A model generated the notes under the pieces. The model searched no databases, was not told where the DNA came from, and was given only the letters and a program-made list of their open reading frames with translations. The position numbers and the translations under genes were made by a program. Positions 42,217-50,700 of a stretch of DNA of 64,000 nt are shown here, piece by piece. The stretch covers positions 1 through 64,000 of the forward strand of contig DATIYM010000019.1 in NCBI GenBank assembly GCA_035517615.1. Reading direction: 5' to 3'. The DNA is from AG25 sp035517615. GTDB lineage: Bacteria; Gemmatimonadota; Gemmatimonadetes; Gemmatimonadales; GWC2-71-9. Numbering within the stretch: the stretch's first letter is position 1; each line of letters opens with the position of its first letter.

Positions 42217-43673
42217 GGTACCAGTGCCTCGATCATCCCCGCGGCCTTGTCGAGTGTTTCCTCGTACTCGAGCTCCGGCTCGGAGTCGGCGACAATGCCG
42301 CCGCCTGCCTGGAAGTAGACTTCGTCCCCCCGCACCAGCATGGTGCGGATCGCGATGCTTGTGTCTGCGGCATGCGACAGGCTCACGTACCCAATCGCGC
42401 CGCAGTACACGGTGCGCTGCGTCGGCTCGAGCTCGGCGATGATCTGCATCGCCCGAATCTTGGGCGCGCCCGTGATCGATCCGCCGGGAAACGATGCGCG
42501 GAGCAGATCCATGATGTCGTGCTCGGGCTCGAGCTCCCCGACGACGGTAGACACGAGGTGGTGCACGGTCGCGTACTGCTCGAGCGCGAACAGCTCGGGG
42601 ACGTGCACACTCGCGGGGCGGCACACACGCGACAGGTCGTTCCGCAGCAGATCCACGATCATCACGTTCTCAGCGCGATCCTTTGCGCTCTCGTGCAGCG
42701 CGCGCGCGAGTGCGGCATCGTGCTCCGGACCCGTCCCCCGCGGCCTCGTTCCCTTGATCGGGCGGGCCTCGACCTGGCCGTGCCCAACGCGCAGGAACCG
42801 CTCCGGTGACGAGCTCGCGATTCTGACGTCATCGAACGCGAGGTAGGCCGCGAACGGTGCGGGATTGCGGGACCGGAGCCGCTGATACAGCTCGAGCGCG
42901 GTCCCGATCAGCGGGGCCTGGAACCGCTGGGACAGGTTGGCCTGGAAGATGTCGCCCGCCCGGATGTACTCGACAACATGCCGCACCGCTGCCTCGTACC
43001 CGGCGCGGGTGAAATTCGAGCGCACGCGAGCGCGTGGCGATAAGGATTTGACCGCAAAACTCGGCGCCGAAACACGAGCCGGTTCGTGGCCTGGGGCGGG
43101 CTGGGACGGCCCGGCCGCCTCAACGGGCTGGCCGATGTATTGCCGCACCAGGGCGAGACGGCTCGCGGCGCGAGCCTCGCGGCCGGCCCCCCGCTCGGGC
43201 ATTCCCGTGGAGATGATCCATGCCCGTCCCGCAGCGTGGTCCCACGCGATGACCCAATCGTAGATCCCGAGCATCACGTCGGGAATCTCGAGGTCATCGT
43301 ACCGCGCCCGCGGGACGCGCTCGAGGGTGGTGCCCCAGTCGTATCCCAGATAACCGGCCGCCCCGCCCTGAAACGGCGGCAGGTCCGCTACCGGCTCCGC
43401 TTCGAACCGGCGCAACACCGCCCGCGCGGCGCCGAGTGGATCGGAGACGCGCTTCCATTCAGAGCGCCCGCTGGGGCGCTCCAGCGTGAGCGCGCCCTTG
43501 CTCCGGATCAGGTGAATCGGATCGGCCGCGATGAACGAATACCGCCCCAGGCGCGCGTCACGCCGGGCGCTGTCGAGAAAGACAAGAAACGGCTGGCGTG
43601 AAAGTCGCGCGCACACGTCGAGCGGCTCGGGTGCCGGCACGATCTCGTGCACGAGCGGCAGCGTGCGGCTCAC
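42213..43673 (-). CDS. pabB: Aminodeoxychorismate synthase component I
   Basis: Converts chorismate and ammonia to 4-amino-4-deoxychorismate, precursor of pABA (486 aa). The motif PIKGTRPRG has the lysine that marks PabB, where anthranilate synthases have alanine (PIAGT). Other signatures: YIRAGDIFQANLSQRF, DRAENVMIVDLLRNDLSRVC and FPGGSITGAPKIRAM. An insertion of ~35 residues near 195-230 is low-complexity. The GTG start overlaps the dihydropteroate synthase-like gene (GTGA). Placement next to mptG implies the pABA is intended for H4MPT, and probably folate as well. Confidence 0.92.
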   Translation of the reverse strand: MSRTLPLVHEIVPAPEPLDVCARLSRQPFLVFLDSARRDARLGRYSFIAADPIHLIRSKGALTLERPSGRSEWKRVSDPLGAARAVLRRFEAEPVADLPPFQGGAAGYLGYDWGTTLERVPRARYDDLEIPDVMLGIYDWVIAWDHAAGRAWIISTGMPERGAGREARAASRLALVRQYIGQPVEAAGPSQPAPGHEPARVSAPSFAVKSLSPRARVRSNFTRAGYEAAVRHVVEYIRAGDIFQANLSQRFQAPLIGTALELYQRLRSRNPAPFAAYLAFDDVRIASSSPERFLRVGHGQVEARPIKGTRPRGTGPEHDAALARALHESAKDRAENVMIVDLLRNDLSRVCRPASVHVPELFALEQYATVHHLVSTVVGELEPEHDIMDLLRASFPGGSITGAPKIRAMQIIAELEPTQRTVYCGAIGYVSLSHAADTSIAIRTMLVRGDEVYFQAGGGIVADSEPELEYEETLDKAAGMIEALVP

Positions 43674-45097
43674 ACGCCCTCCGGCGCGGGCGCCGTGGGC
43701 GGCCGCCCGCGGCGCTTGGAAGCCTGTGTCACCTTGACGTGCGTGGAGCGCTCGTCCGGCGGGGTGAGGTAACCCCAACGGAGCGAGCCTTCCTGACGGT
43801 ACGTCTTCCCAAGCGCCACCGCGAGCCGCGCCTTGGCGAGCTCGCGTCCCAGATAGAACGCGTGCGTGCTTTCGGTGACGCCCAGTAGGCCGAACAGCTC
43901 GTCGATATCCGTTCCCCGCACGAACAGCTCGCTCGAGAGCACGGTGATCGTCTCGCGATCGGTGAAGATTCGGAAGTTCGGGTCGGTAATTCGCTGCTGC
44001 AGGGCACGCAGCTCGGCCTCGGAGTACTCGAGGATCTTGGGATCCTTCACCGTCACGAGCCGATCGTCGACTCCTTTCGGGAGGGCGTGGTTCGTGACGG
44101 CGTAATGGGCGAGACGGCGGGCAATGTCCGCTTCGCGCACGGCGCCCCTGGCCCAGGGAATGACCTCGGTGGTGAGCACCGTTCGTACTCCCACCTCCTG
44201 GCAGATCGCCATGAGCAGGGCGGTGACGCCGGTGCTGTCGGCCGCCAGGAGCTCCGTGATGTTGCCGATTCCCATGAAGAGCGGCACGTCCGGATAACGA
44301 CGGTGCGCATCCGCGAACCGCTCGAGCGACGCCATGAATCCAAAACCGACCGGCTCGACGATCGGATCGAGCAGGTAGGGAACGCCGTGTTGCTCGAGCG
44401 TGCGCAGCGTGGGCTCGATCGTTTCCATGCCAGCGCCGAAGTCGGGAATAACCACCACTCGTGCGCCGGAAGAGCGCAGCTCCCGCACGATCTCGACGTT
44501 GCTGCCGTTCACGCTGAGCACCAGCTCGGCGCCGGCGCCGACCGCGGTGCGAATCTCATCGCCATCGAACGAGTCGATGCTCACCCGCATCCCGGCATCA
44601 ACAAGCGCCCGCACGACACCGGCGAGCTCTGCCGCTGCGAACGGTTTTCCCGGAGTACACCCGATGTCGATCAGATCCGCGCCGCTCGACCGGTAATAGC
44701 CCGCGGCCTCGAGGATCGCGTCCCGAGTGAGCCGCGACGCGTTGTTGATCTCCGCCACGATCTCGATATCCCAGGCCCCGTACGGGATCGGCGTGGCGGA
44801 CCGGCCGAAGTATTCCGGTATTTCGCGGAGGTCCTTGGGCCCCTTCTCGACGGGCACACCCGTTTTGTCGGAGATCAGCGCCGTCTCGCCTTCACACAGC
44901 CCCGGGATCAGGACGAGATCGGTGTCGGCCGGCACGTCGAGAAATCGCGCGATCCAGGCAGTGGTCATCAACGCAGCCACGGTGATCTTGAGCGCCACGA
45001 TCTCCCAGGCAAACGGGGGCGCCATGTCTTCGAGCGTGCGCCGCAAGGCCGGCTCAGCGAGCTTGCCGGTCACGAACAGCACACGCGACAGATTCAC
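43670..45097 (-). CDS. Dihydropteroate synthase-like protein of H4MPT clusters
   Basis: A 475-aa protein. The central third is a pterin-binding TIM barrel (SSGADLIDIGCTPGKPF; VSIDSFDGDEIRTAVGAGAE; LLDPIVEPVGFGFMASLERF). An N-terminal domain (RVLFVTGKLAEPALRRTL) and a C-terminal domain of ~100 residues set it apart from folate DHPS (~280 aa). Proteins of this type occur in methanogens and H4MPT methylotrophs and are thought to act in methanopterin synthesis at the step joining pterin and arylamine; that role is inferred. The GTG start overlaps the pterin dehydratase-like gene. Confidence 0.85.
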   Translation of the reverse strand: MNLSRVLFVTGKLAEPALRRTLEDMAPPFAWEIVALKITVAALMTTAWIARFLDVPADTDLVLIPGLCEGETALISDKTGVPVEKGPKDLREIPEYFGRSATPIPYGAWDIEIVAEINNASRLTRDAILEAAGYYRSSGADLIDIGCTPGKPFAAAELAGVVRALVDAGMRVSIDSFDGDEIRTAVGAGAELVLSVNGSNVEIVRELRSSGARVVVIPDFGAGMETIEPTLRTLEQHGVPYLLDPIVEPVGFGFMASLERFADAHRRYPDVPLFMGIGNITELLAADSTGVTALLMAICQEVGVRTVLTTEVIPWARGAVREADIARRLAHYAVTNHALPKGVDDRLVTVKDPKILEYSEAELRALQQRITDPNFRIFTDRETITVLSSELFVRGTDIDELFGLLGVTESTHAFYLGRELAKARLAVALGKTYRQEGSLRWGYLTPPDERSTHVKVTQASKRRGRPPTAPAPEGV

Positions 45098-45456
45098 CGC
45101 GGATCGCCGGAACGTGTGAATTTGTTGGGCGTGCCCTCCAGGGCTCCCCCCTGGGGACGCCACAGAGCCGCGTCCTCGATTTTCCGGGCGAGCTCGAAAT
45201 CCTTGTCCGTGATTCCTCCGGCGGAGTGCGTCTGCAGCTTCACGATCACCCGACCCCACGTGACCGCGAGATCGGGGTGGTGATACGCGGCCTCGGCGAT
45301 GTAGCCGATCGCATTCACGAGCATCAGCGTCGTTGGCCAACCGTCGGTCTTGTAGTGCCGGCGAATCCAGCCGTCTTCGAGCCACCAACCGGGAAGCGCC
45401 TTGAGCTTCTCCGTGATCTCCGGCTCGCTATAGGTGCGTTCGGTCTTGACTGCCAT
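45094..45456 (-). CDS. Pterin-4a-carbinolamine dehydratase-like protein
   Basis: A 120-aa protein of the PCD/DCoH family: LPGWWLEDGWIRRHYKTDGW, then AEAAYHHPDLAVTWGRVIVKLQTH, which includes the HHPD motif and the downstream histidine of the active site. No aromatic amino-acid hydroxylase is nearby, so pterin recycling is unlikely. A role on the pterin part of H4MPT fits its position between pabB/DHPS-like genes and the SDR gene. The tail after THSAGGITDKDFELA is longer than usual. It overlaps the DHPS-like gene by 4 bp. Confidence 0.88.
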   Translation of the reverse strand: MAVKTERTYSEPEITEKLKALPGWWLEDGWIRRHYKTDGWPTTLMLVNAIGYIAEAAYHHPDLAVTWGRVIVKLQTHSAGGITDKDFELARKIEDAALWRPQGGALEGTPNKFTRSGDPR

Positions 45457-45474
45457 CGTTCTCCTCCCTGGCGG

Positions 45475-46245
45475 CTAGATGACGTCGCCGCCGTTGATCA
45501 TGATCATCTGCCCCGTGATGTAATTGGCGTCATCCGACGAGAGAAACACCGCGGTGGACGCGATGTCCTCGGGCGCCCCCCAGCGTTTCAGGGGGATGGA
45601 TTCGGTGATCCGTTGCTTGACGGTGGAATCGAGCCCTTCCCCGTACGATGTCTCCACCCATCCGGGGGCGAGCACATTGACCCGAATGTGCGGCGCCACC
45701 GTGCGCGCGAGCGCCCGGCTGAAGCTGTACACCCCGCCCTTCGCCGCGCAGAAAATTTCCGCGTACTCGCCCTTCATCCCGGCGAGCACGTGGTCCCAAC
45801 CCATGTTGATGATTGTCCCGCCTCCCGGCTGGCCGCGCATCAGGTCAACCGCGGCCCAGGAGGCGAGCACGGTGCCCCGGAGGTCGACCTGCAGCAAGCG
45901 GTCGAGCTTGTCAATCCAAGAAAGGCGGGAGGCTGGTTCGGTCAACACATCCGCGCCGGCATTGTTGATCCACACGTCGACGCGGCCGAACGCGGCGCGC
46001 GCGGCCGCCGCCAGGTCCGTCCCCGCGGCACGCTGCGACAGATCACCCTGGAACAGCTCGGCTCGGTGACCGAGCCCGCGGATCCGAGCGGCGGTCGCTT
46101 CGCCCCCTTCCTGATTCTCGCGATACGTGATTGCGACGTCCGCGCCGGCGGCCGCGCAGGCGAGGGCGATGGCGCGCCCGATACCGGTCGAGGCGCCGGT
46201 GACGAGTACGATCTTGCCGGCAAGCGAGATTTCGTTCTTTGACAT
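45475..46245 (-). CDS. Short-chain dehydrogenase/reductase family protein with altered catalytic site
   Basis: A 256-aa Rossmann protein. The cofactor loop TGASTGIGRA and NNAG are intact. At the catalytic site the usual YxxxK reads F-C-A-A-K, so the tyrosine is replaced by phenylalanine, and the usual serine (NISS) is replaced (INMGWDH). The C-terminal VNVLAPGWVETS and GQMIMINGGDVI are normal. Either it uses different residues or it is not an ordinary alcohol dehydrogenase. It could be a pterin reductase in cofactor synthesis, given its partners, but this is inference. It is divergent from mfnB. Confidence 0.85.
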   Translation of the reverse strand: MSKNEISLAGKIVLVTGASTGIGRAIALACAAAGADVAITYRENQEGGEATAARIRGLGHRAELFQGDLSQRAAGTDLAAAARAAFGRVDVWINNAGADVLTEPASRLSWIDKLDRLLQVDLRGTVLASWAAVDLMRGQPGGGTIINMGWDHVLAGMKGEYAEIFCAAKGGVYSFSRALARTVAPHIRVNVLAPGWVETSYGEGLDSTVKQRITESIPLKRWGAPEDIASTAVFLSSDDANYITGQMIMINGGDVI

Positions 46246-46301
46246 CGTCGGTCCCGAGTCGTAACCTATCGGCGATTTCGCGCCACCCACAAGGATATCG
46301 G

Positions 46302-47114
46302 ATGCAACTGCTGGTCAGCGTTAGGGATGCGCGCGAAGCGGCCACGGCATTCGCGGGTGGCGCCGACGTGATCGATGCCAAGGACCCGGCTCGGGGCGCC
46401 CTCGGCCCGGTAACGCCGGCCACCCTCGATGCGATTCAGGCCGTCCTCGCGGCCAGGCGACCGCTGTCCGCCGCTCTGGGCGATGCCACCACCGCACACC
46501 GGGTTCGCGCATCAGTACCCGCCCGTACTGACCTCGCATTTGTAAAACTCGGTTTCGCCGGCAAGGGTGGTGCATCGATGCGTTCGCTCGAGCATCTCGC
46601 CCACGCCGCTCGTGATGCCGCCACGACGCCCGTGATACTCGTGGCGTATGCTGACTGGGAGCAGGCGGTAAGCCCCGAGCCCAGCACGATTCTCGATGTG
46701 GCTCGAGCGATCCACGCGGCTGGGGTCCTGCTCGACACCGCAATGAAGCGGCGTCGCCTGCTCGAAATTCTCACTGCGGAGGATCTCGCTGCGTGGATTG
46801 CCGCGGTGTACGGGGCAGGGCTCATATCCGCCATTGCTGGTGGGCTCGACGAAGCCGACATCGCGATCGTGCGCCGCGCGGGCGCGGCGATTGCCGGAGT
46901 ACGTGGTGCCGCGTGCGCGGTGGGCGAGGGGAGGCTGGGGCCGATCTCGGAACTGCGAGTGGCGCGGCTCTCAGCCCTCGCTCACGAGACGCCATTCTCC
47001 CGGCGGCCGGCTCTCGTCGAGGGCGGCGCTCAGCCGGCCGAGTTCGTGCGGGGTGAGTACCATCGTTTCCACTCCTTTCGGGAGCGCGCGAGCGAAATAA
47101 CCGTCGACCAGTGA
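46302..47114 (+). CDS. mfnB: (5-formylfuran-3-yl)methyl phosphate synthase
   Basis: MfnB condenses two glyceraldehyde-3-phosphate molecules to the furan phosphate that becomes the head of methanofuran/methylofuran. The start LLVSVRDAREAATAFAGGAD followed by VIDAKDPARGALG (catalytic lysine region) and FVKLGFAGKG and AYADWEQA are family hallmarks. AAGGA before the ATG supports the start. At 270 aa it is ~35 residues longer than archaeal MfnB; the extra C-terminus overlaps the convergent mfnE by 144 bp. It is the only pathway enzyme here, apart from the HisA-like gene, on the plus strand. Confidence 0.9.
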   Translation: MQLLVSVRDAREAATAFAGGADVIDAKDPARGALGPVTPATLDAIQAVLAARRPLSAALGDATTAHRVRASVPARTDLAFVKLGFAGKGGASMRSLEHLAHAARDAATTPVILVAYADWEQAVSPEPSTILDVARAIHAAGVLLDTAMKRRRLLEILTAEDLAAWIAAVYGAGLISAIAGGLDEADIAIVRRAGAAIAGVRGAACAVGEGRLGPISELRVARLSALAHETPFSRRPALVEGGAQPAEFVRGEYHRFHSFRERASEITVDQ

Positions 47115-47579
47115 CGCGCGCTCGTCCCGCACGGGCTTGATCAAAACCAAGCGCTTCGCCCCCAACGACCCGGCAATCCAGGCACTCAAGCTGTCACTCG
47201 TGACCTCCCAGGAGTGGGGGAGGGGATCGGCCGCGTGCAGCCATCGATACGGGGCGAGGATGGGGAGTTTTCCGGCATCGAGCGCGCGGTCGATCTCCGC
47301 CCGATCCGTCACGAGTGGCGCGCCGGTCATTCGGTCGGCCAACGCATGCGCATACTGATCCATGCCGAGCACCGCCATCCAGTGCGCCGCGTCATCCGAA
47401 ATCTTGATGCGCCTGAACATCTCCCGTACCGCATCGGCAAACGGCCCGCCTCCCGGGACCACGACGGCCCGGCGGCCATGGGCGAATGCCGTGAGCGAGT
47501 TGGTGACGAGCTCGAACGACCCCGATTGGCCGAGCAAGGCGCCACCGACTTTGATGACGGTTGCGACGGCTGCGCTCAT
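46971..47579 (-). CDS. mfnE: [5-(aminomethyl)furan-3-yl]methyl phosphate kinase
   Basis: An amino-acid-kinase-fold protein (202 aa) that, by homology to archaeal MfnE, phosphorylates the furan phosphate to its diphosphate before coupling. It has VIKVGGALLG at the start, VVPGGGPFADAVR for nucleotide binding and WEVTSDSLSAWIAGSLGAKRLVLIKPV in the second half. The ATG overlaps the stop of mfnF (ATGA), the gene for the next pathway enzyme, which supports the assignment. Its 3' third is antisense to the end of mfnB. Confidence 0.87.
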   Translation of the reverse strand: MSAAVATVIKVGGALLGQSGSFELVTNSLTAFAHGRRAVVVPGGGPFADAVREMFRRIKISDDAAHWMAVLGMDQYAHALADRMTGAPLVTDRAEIDRALDAGKLPILAPYRWLHAADPLPHSWEVTSDSLSAWIAGSLGAKRLVLIKPVRDERASLVDGYFARALPKGVETMVLTPHELGRLSAALDESRPPGEWRLVSEG

Positions 47580-48580
47580 CGGGTTGCGACCTCGAGCGCG
47601 CGCGCGAGCAACAGCGCGACGGCGGCGGCCGGCGCGTGCACGGCGTTGTCACCGTATGCGACGGACAGGGGAACAGGCGTAAGCCCCGCCTGTTCCACGG
47701 CCGCGCGCGCGATGAATGCCCCGATGCCCGCGAGAACGGCGGTCGAGCCGCGTAGCTCCGGGCAACGCGCCAGCACGCGCGAGAGCCCCTCCCTGACGCG
47801 GTCGAGCTGCGCGCGCGCGAGCCGCGTCGCGATATCATCGAGGGCGCGATCATCGAGCATCTCCCGATCCGCGCAGATCACGCGGGCCAACCGTTCGCCC
47901 GCGAACTGGCGCGTGGCCGGACGGCGGTCGGGCGTGGGGAACGTATAGTCCGCTGGTGCAAGCTGCCCTCGCCACAGGTAGACATCACCGCTCAACGCGA
48001 ATCCCTCCGCCGCCAGGCCGGGAAGCAGTGCTTCCGCGGGCGTTCGCACTGCTCCCGTGTACACCAGCTCTCCGGTCTCGAGACGCTCGGGGTCGGTCCT
48101 GCCCCGAGCCCTGACACGTCCCCCGACGATCGGGATGATGTCGGTCGTCGTGGAGCCCATATCCACCAGCACGGCGTCGGCCCACGTCGATGCAACGAGC
48201 TCGGCACTCGCGCGCCAATTGGCGGCGGCGACCGACAGTGCATCGGCCCGCGCCGAGTCGGGATCCAGAAACACACCGTCGACAGAATAGATTTGGATCG
48301 CCGCCGCCCCCCAGGCGGCGCATACCGCATCGAGGACGGCCCCGACGCCCTCGCGCTTGGTGCGAAACACCTGCGACAGCTCAGCCGTCATCGTGACGGC
48401 GTGACTGTCCCCTGGAATGCCGCCCAGCGCCGCTGCCGTTGCTTCGAGCAAGGGCGCGAGCGCCGCCGGATCGCGCTGAATCTCGTACGGTCGAACGGCC
48501 GCTCGCACCACTCGGCCGTTCTCGACCCTGGCGGCCTTGGTATTCACGCCCCCGATATCCCAGCCTATTATCCCACTCAT
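47576..48580 (-). CDS. mfnF: MfnF-like methylofuran core synthase (H4MPT-linked C1 protein)
   Basis: A 334-aa ASKHA-fold protein of the H4MPT-linked C1 family; the archaeal member MfnF couples aminomethylfuran diphosphate to gamma-glutamyltyramine. GWDIGGVNTKAARVE is the phosphate-binding start, VLVDMGSTTTDIIPIVGGRV the second, and AVLAGIGAFIARAA the third. In methylotrophic bacteria the partner contains tyrosine instead of tyramine. The ATG chosen leaves 26 bp to the divergent HisA-like gene. mfnF and mfnE overlap by 4 bp. Confidence 0.87.
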   Translation of the reverse strand: MSGIIGWDIGGVNTKAARVENGRVVRAAVRPYEIQRDPAALAPLLEATAAALGGIPGDSHAVTMTAELSQVFRTKREGVGAVLDAVCAAWGAAAIQIYSVDGVFLDPDSARADALSVAAANWRASAELVASTWADAVLVDMGSTTTDIIPIVGGRVRARGRTDPERLETGELVYTGAVRTPAEALLPGLAAEGFALSGDVYLWRGQLAPADYTFPTPDRRPATRQFAGERLARVICADREMLDDRALDDIATRLARAQLDRVREGLSRVLARCPELRGSTAVLAGIGAFIARAAVEQAGLTPVPLSVAYGDNAVHAPAAAVALLLARALEVATR

Positions 48581-48606
48581 ACGCGACCCAATCCGGAACT
48601 GTTCAC

Positions 48607-49371
48607 ATGCGCGTGATTCCCGTGCTCGACCTGCGTCGGGGACGGGCCGTGTGGGCGCGTGGGGGCGTCCGTGAACGCTACGCGCCGCTCGAGTCCGCGC
48701 TCGCTCCGAACACGGACGGAGACGCCCGAGCGCTGATCCGCGAGTTTGCGGCACTCGATTGTCACGAGGTCTACGTCGCGGATCTCGATGCGCTCGAAGG
48801 CGGAAGCCCGCAATGGCAGCTCATTGGCGCACTGGCGTCGTGTGCTGCGTTGCTCGTGGACGCTGGCGCGCGCGAGCCGGCGCAGCTGGGCAAGATATTC
48901 GCGACCGGAGCCCGCCGCGCCGTCATCGCGCTCGAGACGATGCCATCCTGGTCGCTGCTCGCCGATTGCATCCGTACGTATGGCGCGAGCCGAGTTGTGT
49001 TTTCGCTCGACCTGCGGGGCGGCATCCCGGTCACAGTACCGGGTCGCGCCGCCTGCGACGCTCCGTCTCCCGGTTCCACGCTCGAGCTCGCCGTTGGGGC
49101 GGGTGCGACGTCGGTCGTGGTGCTGGATCTGGCACGGGTGGGGAGCGGGGCAGGGCTCGACTGGCGCTTGCTCGAGCAGCTGCGCCGAGCGCATCCGGAA
49201 ATCGAGCTCCAGGCCGGCGGCGGTATCGCGGGGCTTGCGGACCTGGAGCGCGCGCGGCAAGCCGGTTGCGATGCAGTCCTCGTCGGCAGCGCGCTGCACG
49301 ACGGGACGCTGAATCGCCGCGCGCTCGACCGCTGGTGGGAGCACCGGGCTCACGCGAACGACTCGCGGTAG
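48607..49371 (+). CDS. HisA/HisF-related TIM-barrel protein of H4MPT clusters
   Basis: A 254-aa protein with the HisA/HisF look (VIPVLDLRRGRAVWARGG; CHEVYVADLDALEGG; ELQAGGGIAGLADLERARQAGCDAVLVGSALH). No histidine genes are near, and such HisA-like proteins recur in H4MPT/methanofuran gene clusters and in methanogens. The phosphate-binding glycine loops are kept; whether the acidic catalytic pair is functional cannot be judged here. The reaction is unknown. It is divergent from mfnF and overlaps the convergent PTPS gene by 22 bp. Confidence 0.85.
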   Translation: MRVIPVLDLRRGRAVWARGGVRERYAPLESALAPNTDGDARALIREFAALDCHEVYVADLDALEGGSPQWQLIGALASCAALLVDAGAREPAQLGKIFATGARRAVIALETMPSWSLLADCIRTYGASRVVFSLDLRGGIPVTVPGRAACDAPSPGSTLELAVGAGATSVVVLDLARVGSGAGLDWRLLEQLRRAHPEIELQAGGGIAGLADLERARQAGCDAVLVGSALHDGTLNRRALDRWWEHRAHANDSR

Positions 49372-49859
49372 CTCGCGGATTGCCCGAACGTCTCTTCGAC
49401 CTCCACTTCGATCGCCACGAGCTTCACCGCGCTTCCGGCGCGCCGCTCGAGCGCGCTCCGGAGTCGCGCGGCCAGGTACTGGGAGAGCATTTCGACTGTC
49501 GTATTGGGAATGGGGAGCAGGGCGCAATCGCGTTTGGGGAAGCGGTAGCGAGGCTCGCGTTCGTAAGCAACGCTCACTCCATCGCCCTCCGTGGCGATTT
49601 GCAGCTTGGGATTGTTGAGCGGCAAGAGCACCTTGTGGTCGACTTCGTCGATCAGCTCTTTCATGAGCTGCTTCAGCTCCCCGAAGTCGAAGACGTAGTG
49701 CGCCTCGGGATCGAGCCCGCCTTCCACGACAACCCGCGTGCGATAATTGTGCCCGTGCAGTGCCTCGCAGCGGTGCCCCGGAAACGTGATGAAATGCGCC
49801 GATGCGAAAACCAGATTGTCCTTGGTGACCGCGATCCGAAAGTCGTTACGCGGCGGCAC
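49350..49859 (-). CDS. 6-pyruvoyl-tetrahydropterin synthase / QueD-family protein
   Basis: A 169-aa T-fold enzyme. Zinc ligands are H22 (FASAHF) and H35/H37 in C31-EAL-H-G-H; the C31-x3-HGH spacing is the QueD/PTPS type with the catalytic cysteine. VFDFGELKQLMKELIDEVDHKVL and a C-terminal VEVEETFGQSA complete the fold. In this context it probably processes 7,8-dihydroneopterin triphosphate or another pterin on the way to H4MPT rather than making queuosine; no que genes are near. The GTG start lies 14 bp inside the CitG-like gene. Confidence 0.85.
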   Translation of the reverse strand: MPPRNDFRIAVTKDNLVFASAHFITFPGHRCEALHGHNYRTRVVVEGGLDPEAHYVFDFGELKQLMKELIDEVDHKVLLPLNNPKLQIATEGDGVSVAYEREPRYRFPKRDCALLPIPNTTVEMLSQYLAARLRSALERRAGSAVKLVAIEVEVEETFGQSASYRESFA

Positions 49860-50700
49860 GAAAGCCTCCTTCGAGCAGCACCACAAAAATCGCGGCTCCG
49901 GTAAGATCGGCGGTACTACCCGGATTGAGCTGGTTCATGAGGTCGCGCAGATCCCGATCCAGGATTGCGAGAAGGTGCCTTCCTGCCTCCTGCCGCACCC
50001 CGCCGGCATCGAGTACCGTGCGCGCGCGTAGCTGGATGTCGCGGGCACGTGCGCCCCTCTTTCGGAGAATGAGCGTGTCCGGCTCGGCCGCGAGCAGCGT
50101 GAGATATGTCTCGACGATGGCATCGCGCCATATCAGCCCGTCGCGCCGGGCGCGCTCCAGCGCCGGAACGGCAACCCCGAACGTCGTGGCGAAGCGCGTC
50201 ACGTACTCTCGGGCGATCGCATCCCGCTCGCGCGCCAACGCCATCGCCTCGACCAGCGTGACCGACGGCGTTTCGCGGACATCCTGCTCGGCCACGGTTC
50301 CGAGCCCGCCGGGGTTCGCGAGACGAATCGCGGCATACACGTCACAGGCGTCGGTCACCGTGGTTTCCAGAAGCACGCGTTCGACCCTGGACTCGAAATC
50401 GGCTCCGGAGATCAACGCGGCGCGCGCCAGCGGGGCCAACAGGAGCACGAGGCCCAGATTCGTATTCGCCCTGGTCCAACGTCGCGTGGCTTCGACCGCC
50501 GCGCAAATCGTTTTGCCGAGTGGCTCGCTGCCCGCGCCGGCGAACGCAGGTCCAATGGCGATGGCGCTCGCGAGAAAATCCTCGTAGCTCGAGTCCCGGA
50601 ACGTATGAGCTGGTGAAACGTTTCCGGGCTTGGGCGCACTCACCTCGAGGAGACACGCAAGCTGCGCGTACGCGGCTACCTGCGCGGCACTGTGTGACAT
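49846..50700 (-). CDS. CitG-like (triphosphoribosyl-dephospho-CoA synthase family) protein
   Basis: A 284-aa all-helical protein of the CitG/MdcB superfamily: LEVSAPKPGNVSPAHTFRD at the start, then WTRANTNLGLVLLLAPLARA and LNPGSTADLTGAAIFVVLLE. Genuine CitG enzymes make a prosthetic group for citrate or malonate decarboxylase, none of which is here. Relatives are regular members of bacterial H4MPT gene clusters, with a role I believe is still undetermined; a triphosphoribosyl-type transfer onto a pterin or arylamine is one idea. Its ATG shares a base with the stop of the ATP-grasp gene (TAATG). Confidence 0.85.
   Translation of the reverse strand: MSHSAAQVAAYAQLACLLEVSAPKPGNVSPAHTFRDSSYEDFLASAIAIGPAFAGAGSEPLGKTICAAVEATRRWTRANTNLGLVLLLAPLARAALISGADFESRVERVLLETTVTDACDVYAAIRLANPGGLGTVAEQDVRETPSVTLVEAMALARERDAIAREYVTRFATTFGVAVPALERARRDGLIWRDAIVETYLTLLAAEPDTLILRKRGARARDIQLRARTVLDAGGVRQEAGRHLLAILDRDLRDLMNQLNPGSTADLTGAAIFVVLLEGGFRAAA

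Noticed and set aside
42213..43673. Anthranilate synthase TrpE instead of PabB
   Set aside because: The PIKGT motif is that of PabB, and the neighbours are H4MPT genes, not trp genes.
48607..49371. Histidine biosynthesis gene hisA
   Set aside because: No other his genes; the location between mfnF and the PTPS gene and the divergent sequence fit the HisA-related H4MPT family.
49846..50700. True CitG for citrate lyase prosthetic group
   Set aside because: No citrate or malonate decarboxylase genes nearby; the family is a regular part of H4MPT clusters.
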